From NCBI GenBank assembly GCA_027596075.1, contig JADGJC010000319.1, forward strand, positions 7,997-44,541: a DNA stretch of 36,545 bases, read 5' to 3'. Positions within the stretch are counted from its first letter, which is position 1. Every line of letters starts with the position of its first letter. This DNA comes from Rhizophlyctis rosea (lineage: Eukaryota; Chytridiomycota; Chytridiomycetes; Rhizophlyctidales; Rhizophlyctidaceae). The position numbers and the translations under genes are program-made. The notes below the pieces were generated by a model. It did no database searches and had not been told where the DNA came from. It was given only the letters and a program-made list of their open reading frames with translations. Positions 21,313-31,000 of this stretch are shown here, piece after piece.

Positions 21313-22420
21313 TTTCCATCCCTATGTATATGCGCTGGTCGCTAGATGGTTCAATTGGACAAATGATGTTTTTCAAATTGAAGTGCTCTGAATGATATGC
21401 AGTTCCTGTTTTGATTGAGCATGTGGCACCCACAAAAGCATTGGCGTTGCAAGCATATTTGGGCAATGTACTGTACAATCAAAGGCAGCAAGATGAACCT
21501 TGTATAATTCGTACAACGGACTGTTGGTTTCTGTATTACATGCGGGTCAGGCACTCGGAAAGTAATGTGTTTCCACGAGACTGCATGCGCAATACGCAAC
21601 GGTCATTTCCCTTGCCGATCACCGCAAAACATTTCATAGGAGATGGCACCAATAAGCGACTTAGCATTCGCGTGAGTTAGTGACGATACTAAGGATGTTA
21701 CCCATCTTTTTGATTTGCTCATTGTGGGCGGAGAGTGATTCGGGAAATCTTCGTATGTTCTCAATTTTGCAATATGTCACTTATATATGGCACTCCACGG
21801 TAGCATCAGCGATATTTTCCCGAATCACTCTGCATTTCACACTGCCTATCTCCATGACACCTTCAATATTTTGTGTGTGCAGGCAATGACCGTGGAATGG
21901 AGGTTTCACACCTTACCCTTCTGATAGATCGACATGCCAAACCGCCGGCTGCGCCATAGGTAGAGGCAGTGAGTAGCCTACGTGGAAAAGCGGTCAATGA
22001 TGAAAGCGACGTTTGATCTGGTGTAGGATGTATTTGCCACGTTGACGTTGAAAGTGCTACTGCTAGTTCCTACTTAACCACCTAGGTAACGTCCACAGCA
22101 CAATTGGTGGGTGTGGCATTGGTGCTTCCCGTTTGTAATGTTTTGTAAGCGCCAGAGCGTCGCCAGAGTCGCCAGCTGTGTTCAGATTTTCCAGGGTAAC
22201 GCCGCGGGTTGTCAAGCTCCGATTTCGGCGGGCCATCACGACATTTCGCCCCAGCTTGACGGTGGGATCTGACCCAAAAAAGTATAAAATGAGGGCACCG
22301 ACACCTCGTCTCCCTGTATCAAACATTCCATCATCGACAACTCTGAGCATCGCCATCCCATCCTTCGAGGAAATCATCTATCTCACCACCAACCCACCAC
22401 ACTCCACACCACATTAAGCA
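21313..22420. other. Intergenic interval with long inverted repeat; promoter of the epimerase-like gene
   Basis: No gene is supported in these 1.1 kb. The interval contains a 16-bp inverted repeat at 21732-21831 and a shorter one (TCCACGGT near 21795 and ACCGTGGA near 21888). The last 100 bases before the ATG at 22421 are C/A-rich, and AAAGTATAAAATG at about 22278 is a TATA-like element ~140 bases upstream of the start. Confidence 0.45.
21732..21831. repeat. 16-bp perfect inverted repeat with 68-base loop
   Basis: AGAGTGATTCGGGAAA at 21732-21747 pairs perfectly with TTTCCCGAATCACTCT at 21816-21831. The flanks extend the match imperfectly on the outside (GG/TG then C). The spacer contains TTATATATGG. 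There is no open frame inside, so it does not look like a tiny transposon. A transcribed hairpin or a terminal-repeat remnant are the two simple readings. Confidence 0.7.
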
Positions 22421-23571
22421 ATGTCTACCGTTTTCGTTATCGGCGCCACTGGCACTATCGGCAGGGAAGTTGCCAAAGCCTACCGACGTGACGGATACAC
22501 CGTGTACGGTCTTACGCGATCCGAAGAGAAGGGAAAGGATTTGTGGAAGGATGAGAGTATGTGTCAAGTTTCCGCAATCATCTTAGTGCTCGCATCCAGT
22601 GAGACCTGACTCTATCCCCTTTCCTCCCCAATTTTGCAGTTATCCCTGTCATTGGCAATGGCGGAGATCCGAAATCGTGGAAGTCCGTTGCGGAGAAGAG
22701 TTCCATCATTATTGATGCTACTGCCGGTATGTGACCATCAACAATGCCACAATGTGTCGCATATTCTGACGGCTTGAATTCTCAGACTACACCGACCCAT
22801 CCGAGCTCGCGAAGACCATCATCAATACCGCCGCCGAGATCGGCAAGAAGCGAAACGGAAATCTTACCTTCATTTACACATCAGGGACTTGGGTGTACGG
22901 TGACACGCAGGGACAATGTAAGGTTCCGTTTCGCCCTACAAGCGTTAGTGACGTTTATCTGATACCATCCTCAGCCTTCGACGAAACCCGCCCTACAAAC
23001 GCACCCGCCATCGTCGCTTGGCGTCCTGCAATTGAGGAGCTAATCCTCACCAACCCCAACTTCAACGGCGTCTCTCTGCGTATCGGCCTCATATACGGAC
23101 GTGGAGGATCCGTCACAGCTTCCTTCTTCAAGCAAGCCGAAGAAGGCAAAATCATCCACTTTGGATCCGGAGATGTTCGATATGGTTTTGTTCACGTGTC
23201 GGATGTTGCTGAGGCGTACTTGGCGGCTGGAAAGGCACCTACTAGGGCGGTTCGGGGCGAGGTATGTGTCGATGCACCTTACACCTGCTGATAACTGGCA
23301 TTGAATACTTATGCCTCCTCTCCAGATCTTCAACATCGTAGGCCCATCCTCAGAATCCGTCCACGACGCTGTCTCTGCAGTAACCCGCGTTGTGAACCCC
23401 TCGGCCACCGTCTCGTATGAAGCTCCCCAGAATGCTTTCGCAGAAGCATTGGCGTTGTCTCAAGCCCCGGATGGAAGGAAGGCAAGGAACGTCTTGGGAT
23501 GGGAGCCGAAGCAGAAGGGCTTTGTTGATGGGGTGGACACTTGGTACGCTAGTTACAAGGCTTATAACTAG
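22421..23571 (+). CDS. NAD(P)-binding epimerase/dehydratase-like protein (atypical extended SDR)
   Basis: Exons 22421-22556, 22640-22726, 22786-22917, 22975-23261 and 23326-23571 give 295 residues. The Rossmann start VFVIGATGTIGREV (4-17) has the GxxGxxG dinucleotide motif. SIIIDATADYTDP is the second nucleotide-contact region, and FIYTSGTWVYGD carries the active-site Ser/Thr strand. GLIYGRGGS and GFVHVSDVAEAY match the substrate-side motifs of NAD-dependent epimerases and related nucleoside-diphosphate-sugar epimerase-like proteins. The usual YxxxK catalytic pair is missing: the expected place reads AIVAWRPAIEEL, with Trp134-Arg135, so it belongs with atypical SDRs whose chemistry is uncertain. 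It is likely a cytosolic oxidoreductase-fold protein; the substrate is unknown. The start is the first ATG and gives the standard SDR N-terminus. Confidence 0.9.
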
Positions 23572-23946
23572 GGAAGAAAAAGGGAAGGGGTTTGCCATAG
23601 TGTACAATGAATAGATTCCTTTGCTGCTTGAAGGTTGTGGCACCGCTGTATGATTGCAATCATGTGTAAATATAATTGATGTGAGAATAGATAGCGTCCA
23701 GCTTGGTCCCGTAGTACTAGGGATCTGCATAGATGGACCATCTCTTCCACGGCATTCCCTCATAACGAAAGGCCGGGTCTTCGAAATCACGAGCACTGCC
23801 CCGCGCAATGTTGGTCTGCGTTCATTTAGAATTTTGGGACTTCGGCTGTCTGGCACTTCCTTGGCCTTGGTGGCGCAACCCGGATTTTGTGGCACAGCAA
23901 TGAACCCGTTGCCACCACATGCGACATGATCATTTGTCTTTCACAA

Positions 23947-24046
23947 GGCCTGATAGTATACTTGGTTTACTACATTGCAAAGTCTTACTTCAGTCATCGG
24001 GCTGTTTGATCGCAATTTATTCCCGGTTCGACTCCGGGTCAGGCCA
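23947..24046 (+). tRNA. tRNA-like gene (Gln-UUG or Asp-GUC type) with enlarged anticodon arm
   Basis: GGCCTGA at 23947-23953 pairs perfectly with TCAGGCC at 24039-24045 (7 bp), and the next base (24046) is the discriminator A. CCCGG/CCGGG closes the T loop TTCGACT, so box B is perfect (GGTTCGACTCC). The D arm TAGTATACTTGGTTTACTAC resembles fungal tRNA-Gln and tRNA-Asp. The anticodon stem ATTGC/GCAAT encloses 33 bases instead of 7. Two readings are possible. The first is tRNA-Gln (GTTTGATC gives anticodon TTG with U33) carrying about 24 extra bases 5' of the anticodon. The second is tRNA-Asp (GTC) with an intron at the usual site after position 37 but A in place of U33. A T6 run follows 20 bases downstream. 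It could be a functional tRNA with an intron or a recently damaged copy. Confidence 0.6.
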
Positions 24047-24065
24047 TAAATATCGTTGTTGACCA

Positions 24066-24071
24066 TTTTTT
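24066..24071 (+). terminator. Putative Pol III terminator (T6)
   Basis: A run of six T lies 20 bases after the tRNA-like sequence. Four or more T on the coding strand terminates RNA polymerase III, so the run supports transcription of that gene as a Pol III unit. Confidence 0.5.
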
Positions 24072-26514
24072 CGCACATCAAGCTTTGACACTTCAAGAAC
24101 TTCTTTACTCTTGTGCCGGCGAAGTCGTAACACAGTCGATCCGTCGATACTTTATTTTTTTTTTGCCACAGAGCATGTTCCGTCAGATGGAGACAGGCAT
24201 GTGAAGCATGTCTTATTATCAGACTTGCTCGGTTCGCCTGGACACCATGATACTCTGAGATGAAACATGCACTAGTAACCGACGTGATGGGATCCTCGCT
24301 CCCAACTTTTCGAAGTGAAATGCTCAGAACGAGCAACATGCCTCTCAAAAAAGAGAATGTAAGAGCCAAAAGCATGGCATATTTTGGATGCCGGAAGGTG
24401 GGCAGAGACCTCTCCTTTGTCTTCGATTCCGCGGACCTTCACCAGGCCATAGTAAGTCACGCTGCACTCCATTCTACATCATGCCAACGCGCTTCGAGGG
24501 ATCGCACTGGGGGAATCATCAAACTGAATAAGAATGCATAATGCAGTTGAGATGAATGGCTTCGATGCACTCTGGGCATCTAAGGCCAATTTTCAATCTG
24601 ACGTGCTTGATGATGTTTTGCCGCGTTCTGGTTATTTGCGTTCCCTCACGCCATATGACAATGTAACTCTGCCTTGCTTCCCACTCTTTGCGAAAAAGTT
24701 CCATGCTCCGTCATGAAGATCGATTTGCGAAACCAAAAAAGAAACTACCAACTTGGCGACCACCGGTACGTCCCCTGATTGGTATGATGAAGGAAAAGGG
24801 CAGCAGTTGCAGGCATCAGATTCAAACACCTAGCATTGGGTAGTTCAGAGTCTGCTCGTCAATGAAACTCACGTAGCCGAGAGGTAGCTTCAGCGACTGT
24901 TCCCTTTACCTTCATTGGCCCGGTACCTCGAACAAATGGGGATTGGAGTCCAAAGCGGGAAGAAGACATCTAAGCACCCATCCCCCCAATGATGCGACGA
25001 TTTACCCGGCCCCTTCACCATCCAGTTGACATTCGTATACGATTCGAATCATACCACGGACAAGTTCGAGCAATCCTGCCTCATTGAGTTTTTCCGAAGG
25101 TAGCAAGGACGTTCCTCACCCCCAGAGAGAATTTAGCATTTGCACTGCCCAGTATCAAAACAAACTGCCACGGCCATCTCACATCTTCCATACAATGCGC
25201 AATATTCAGAGCGCAAAACACAAAAAAGAAGCATCTACAGTAAACTATCACGGAGACTTCATATCAGTATTTGTCACCAACACCAGTCCCGGATCCCGAG
25301 TTGTGGGAGCAATCGGTTTCCTGCAATTCCCTCATCCCAAAGGTCAAACAACCTGTACTGTCCCGACCGAGCACCCACAAAAAGATAAACAACAGAGAGG
25401 GCCAGGATACCCATGAATGGGCATTCCACCGACTCCCATTCCATCTACAGCGCGCGAGATTGCTGTGATACATCACACGTTGATGCATGAGGACAATCGA
25501 GAGTAGGAACGCAGAGTCAACATTGGTGCATCCATATGAAAGAGTAATGGCGGAAAAGAAACACACCTTTCACGCGTTCAAAATGAAGCAGCATGGTCGA
25601 AAAACCCAATGTGTTTCCCAAAAGTCATTCTCAACGTGCATGATTCCGGATGCGGTCTAATATGCCACTTGGTTTGGTCTACGCAAGCAAGTACCGTTCC
25701 AGACCACCAAAAACAAATTATTCGAGAACCTTGAGAGGAAGTAGTTCTTTGTGCGCTGGAAGTTGCCCAGCATCAGGATATTAAGTCAGACTTCCGGATT
25801 GTAGTATTGAAGACCACCGCTGAAGCTTTGAGGTCAGTGAGATAGCGTGGCTTTGGCATCTGGAATATTTGGAATAGAAGTTCCTGTGAAGTTTATCAAG
25901 AGCCATCATCGGAAAAAGGGAAACGCACGACGCGGGAAGCCCTGCAGATGGTTCATCCACGCTGTTAGGTATACGGTGCCAAATCCAAGAACAAGCACTG
26001 CAATCCTCGGTATGAAAACGGTGGCTACAAGTGGATGGGGTGGGGATACAGCTACTGCGTTGCACTCAGAAAAGCAATGACAATGAAGTCATCCAGGGCA
26101 ACAACCCACCTCCAGTGATTGCGACCGTGATGTATGGGGCCACAACACGCATTCTGTATGCCAGACCTTCACTTTCGACTACTGCCACACTTTAGTGCAC
26201 ACAACGGCCCACAAGCAAGTCTACCCAACAGAGAGAATTTGACATCAACCCTCAACCCCAACAAAAGGATATATTATACAAAAAGAAAAAGAAAAAAGCA
26301 CCTATCTCGCACGCAAAAAACAATCACAAAAAAAGAAATAGTAAACCCCACCCTATGCCCCGCAAAAACGAGAGCCAACTAGAACTATATACTACTCCTC
26401 TTTTTTTAGGTACTTTGGATCATTTTTAACCTCTTTTTGTGGTGTTTTTCAAAATGATCGGAATGGGTAAAGGATGCAGATTGACTCGACGTAACGGCCG
26501 GATGATGATACCGC

Positions 26515-28007
26515 TCAGATGGCGTTAGCCAAGGCGGTGTTGATGCCGTTGCCGTTTGTGAGGGGTTGGGCGTCTGTCATGTTCTGTTCGTCGAGGGAAG
26601 GGATAACAAATTTAGTTATCAGATGCTTGCAACAGAACAAAGTACAAGAAGGATACTAACCGCATCATTCATGTACGCGTCCATCTCCGCATCAAGACTC
26701 TTCTGGTCAGCGGGCGGTCGGCGCTCACGGGGCGGTCCACGACGGCCGCGACCTCCACGACCTCCACGACCTCCGGGCCGGCGGTCACCGCTACGAATTG
26801 GAAACAAACCGTCAGAAAATGTTGCAATGATGATATCAACCCGATGCCCACCTTGGACGACCACCCCCACTCCTCCCAGCGCCCCCAACAGGCGCAAGCG
26901 AATCCACAGCATCGGCGCTGAAGATGAGCTCGATCTTCATGGCGCGGCCGTCGAGGGTGCGGTTGTGGTACTCGCGGACGGCCTTGGCGGCGTCACCGTG
27001 ATTCTTGAAGAGGACTGTGGCGACACCCTTGGACTTTCCTTGTGAGTCGAAGGAAAGGAAGGCGTTTCGGACCGGGCCTGAGTGGGTCAAAGTGGGAAGG
27101 TGAAGTGACGGAGGATTGTGATTAGTGATATGTGGGATGATTTAGAGAATGCCCGAATAATGAATCCCGTCCTGTACAAATGGCGACAACTTCCCAAGCT
27201 CCTACTCCCAAAGCAACAAGACAAATAGCCGAGAAATGAAAATTGATTACTCACCGACATGGTTGAACAACTCCATCACATCCCTTTCCGTCACACTCTT
27301 TCCCAAGTTGGACACCACGATCTTGTCGGCCACGGGGGCCCTGGTAGATGAAGCGGCGGTGCGCTTCTGGGGGCTGCTGCCGCTGCCGTAGGGCGTGCTG
27401 CGAGGACCTCGTCGGTTGTTCCTGACCGCACCACCACCACCGCTGCGCCTGCCACGGCGACCCGTTTGGTTCTTGTCGATCTAATGGGTTAGAAAAGCAA
27501 GTTCATTGTTTCCATTGATGGAATGATGACCGAATTGTCGTATCGAATTGTAAGACGAAAAGGACAAGACAATCGAAACAGTTGTTGATAATCCATCAAT
27601 GAAGATACATCCAATGATTATGTTGATTGGTCGATAATGAAGATGAACCCAATGATTGGCAATTGGAGGTCGAACGGAGGAGAGTATTCGGAAAGGAGTT
27701 GATAGTGCGTGTGAGGAGGAGGAGAGACGCCCATTGATCAGCGGACATTTAACATGATGTAGCTCGTAGCGGGTTCACACAGCCCACGACGGCCGCCTTT
27801 TCTCTCTCTTTTATGTCAACTCCTTTGCGCCGCAGAAAGGAAACCACCAAGTGCCGCCGAGCGCACACTTATCACAGGAAAACCAGAAGGCAGACCGCCG
27901 CAGGTCCGAAGCGAAAGCGCCAGGGCGGGAAGGACCAAGTACGGGACAAGTCAACCTACAATATCGTCAAGAGACATGCTCAGAAGTTCGTTGTTCGCAG
28001 CGCTCAT
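26515..28007 (-). CDS. YRA1: mRNA export adaptor Yra1/ALYREF-like RNA-binding protein
   Basis: Exons on the minus strand, 28007-27960, 27480-27255, 27077-26852, 26790-26661 and 26583-26515, give 232 residues (yeast Yra1 226). The order is typical of REF proteins. A short N-terminal helix (MSLDDII, residues 11-17) matches the Sub2/UAP56-binding motif, and a Gly/Arg-rich region follows. One RRM spans about 66-145, with RNP2 IVVSNL (70-75) and RNP1 KSKGVATVLF (106-115). A second RGG-rich stretch (RRPGGRGGRGGRG) leads to the C-terminal LDAEMDAYM helix, again a UAP56-binding motif. A 24-residue tail ends the protein. Such proteins couple splicing to Mex67-dependent export in the nucleus. The first intron is 479 nt, far longer than the gene's others (61-177), and starts GTAGGT rather than GTAAGT. 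It splits the UAP56-binding helix. Confidence 0.93.
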
Positions 28008-31000
28008 GATTGTAGTTTTTGTGGGTTGTTGTGAGGACTGGGTGGGGGGACGGTGGGAAAGCGATCGGACGGTTAGGACGTGGCGACTTGAATCAGAGGC
28101 GGCAGATGGCGGAGGGTGGTTACGTACGAGATTGAACGGCAAACGGTAGATCGACTTTCAGATGGTTCTATTGAACACGGAGTAGCCTATGTACGGGTTG
28201 GTGGTGTCGAAGGGTGTGATCTTGTGTAGGATGGGTTTATGGGATCTAAACTGATGGGAGTGTGGGAAAGTGGGAGTGAGAAGGTTGTCTTTTGTTCTCG
28301 TCGTCTTTCGTGAGGGGGCGCTCTGTTCAGGTGATGTGCCCTTGTCGGGTCTGTTCTGATCAATCACGAGTGGGAAACGGAACTGGATGGCTTGGCTCTC
28401 ACATGAGATGATCCAATCAAATTCATTCGTCGATGAGAGAGTGGCGTCACAACTGATCGAACATCGCTCAAATGTGGTCCATTCATTCGTTGATTGCACA
28501 GTTCGTGGCACAGCAATGACTGACAGTGTGACACAGCTCCAATCAGTGATCATATCTTGATAACTCATAATTGAGGGGCACAGTGACTTGCTTGACGGCC
28601 GTGCCAGCTTCCATCATTTTGCAGATGATGGTACCACGACCGATGTATTACTCCAAAACAGCAGTCTTCCAGCTGATCTCCAGCTTACCAGCATAGTTCT
28701 CAAGTGGGATCTCAGGAGTTCTGCTTCAAAAAAGGCGCTCAAAGAATGCGTTGAGACAGTGAGTATGCCAGTTATACCCCTGCATAGCATCCTTACTGGC
28801 TACGAATCTTCCTAACTTTCCTACACTTGCCAGATACCAAGAAATTCAACACTTTCAACGTCATCTTTCTTTGGTCGCCTGGGAATTTGCCAATCTCCAT
28901 CCTGGGAGCTAGGGACCAATTACGATGCCCACTCCATCTACCGACCTGCTGGCAAATTGGCAATGAAACACGTTATGCCTCGAATGTCGCCACCACCACA
29001 ATTGACGACGTGTTCGAAGTAAGACGCTAGCTTCAAGCTTGCAGGAAAGGGTGTCATCACGTACTCTCGGCGACGCCCTCAATCACAATAAACCGGAGTC
29101 ATTCCCCTTCTTTTTGAGGCGCCGTTGATGACGCATCGTCCACAGATAGTCTTCATCGTAAGCCCGAGACATCGGGAGAGAGGTTCGCCCGAATAAGTGC
29201 GACTGTGATATAACATTCATGTTCGGCGGTGAGAGGTAAACACCAGATCGTCGCCACCTGGTATCACAGATGTGTATTGGTCCCATGGACGGCATTTCTT
29301 TTTCATTGCCGCATTGGAGATTCCTTGTGCACTTATGCCATTAATTGGGTCGGGAAATACATAAATGAATGAACTCAGCCAGAACTCGGAGAGCGAATAT
29401 TGTGAGCACATTGAAGCCGGTGAAGGCGGCACCGTACAGACAAGTGATTGAGCGGAGCTGGCTACCTCAAAGATGGATGGCTGTCATGAGGAGCAGTTCC
29501 CACTACTTGCGAATTACATGGAGTTAGCGTCCTTCCACATCGACAGCAAGTATTGATTTCAACAAGTCATCCTTGATCACCTTAGCAGCCCTAACTGTAA
29601 ACTGAACATTTGCACTTCTGCGTCTTCGCTCAGATCTGTTCGGCAGCACTGCCTGTGGGTGAGGGTTCTTTTGTCCGATGGCCATTGGTTAAGGAGACAT
29701 TTCCGAAAAATATCAAAGCAACTCGAGCGAACACTGGATGGCCGTGAAGCACAACTACATACCCCATTGCTCAAGTGTTGCTTAACAAAGGTGCGAAATG
29801 GAGTTTCAGCTTTCGATACTACGGCACGCTGCTCCTGCATGCCAACTGAACGGCAAAAAATGAGCTGCGCTGTGTGACCCCAATTTGAATTGCCCAGATT
29901 CCAGTTCGAACAGCTCAATTAGGCATTGAGAGCTGGATTGAAGGCACTGGCTCGGCTTAACATGTACATTAAACACACGTCATGGGACGTGTTGATGCAT
30001 GATTGCCCGGCATTCAGAAGAGGTAAGCAGCAAAATTACCAAAGATGTGATGGCAACCTCTGCCTTTTCTCCAGTGCGTACTTAACATCGTCCGGACGCA
30101 TGCTTCCAGCGTGGTGCTATTGACCTGACAGAAGAGAAAGATCCGACCGACACTTAGGATTTCGACATGCCCAATTGCTGCTCCGGGGCGCAAGCAAGAA
30201 TAAGACCGCCGAAATAGGGCACAGTTGTACTATGCTCCCGTATGTCTTCACCGCAATGGGTACATCTTGCCTCTTTCGGCCGTCTTGTCCTGTGCCCCGC
30301 CATAGTACAATGTGCGCCTATGCCCCCGTTGAGTGTGCGGTCACCAATTCCCTGTTTCAAAAATCCGCCATGAATAGCATTCAACACATCAGCGTCTGTT
30401 CAGTTGGGCCGCAAAGTGATGCCCTTTCAAAATAGGAATTTTGGTGCTCCCATTCGAAACTGTCCAGCGCAGAAGCAGATGATAATGGCATGATCGGCGA
30501 TGTTATGCTTTTACTTCTTTGGTCTGTCCGCTGCCTCAGATTTCATATCGATTGCGACCAAGCATATCGTGATCAGACATTCTGAGTGGGCGCACGGTCC
30601 TGATCATTAACATTGGGTTGAACGGCATAAAATATTTTGAAAGAATGCGGCACGAAAGTTGGCAGTAGTACGACGGAATGCACCTTTGATGCATCGCCAA
30701 TATAAAATCATGCAGCATAACAGAAAACAAAATGCCCATCACAGTCGCGTACACAGGTGGTAGGTTGTGGCCTGCCACAGGAAAGTTCAGTGCCTTCGGT
30801 CGACCAAACTGGCTGCGCATAGCAATAAGATAATGTAGTTGGCCTACTTCGCATTGGCTTGAGATGCTGCATACTTCGGAATCAATCGTATCGTCTACAG
30901 ACACCTTCACTACAAATGCACACTTATATGCAATCGCGGTTATATGGAAGGAGATTTTGGCACACCTAGACCATCAAGATGAGTGTCCTTCTTCATGCGG

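Larger units (their letters stand above)
23572..26514. other. Gene-poor interval containing one tRNA-like gene
   Basis: Apart from the tRNA-like sequence at 23947-24046, I find nothing coding in this 2.9 kb: open frames stay under ~145 codons, are not joined by good splice sites, and resemble no family. The last ~250 bases (26270-26514) are A/T-rich and look like the 3' flank of the minus-strand YRA1-like gene. There are no long inverted repeats or transposon-like ends. Confidence 0.5.

Noticed and set aside
28158..28568. 136-codon minus-strand frame upstream of the YRA1-like gene
   Set aside because: No similarity, domain or splice extension; composition looks random and it lies in a promoter-like region.
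30154..30387. Minus-strand frame with a CTHCGEDIREH zinc-knuckle-like stretch
   Set aside because: Only one Cys pair, no second half of a finger and no neighbouring domain; not enough to call a mobile element or regulator relic.
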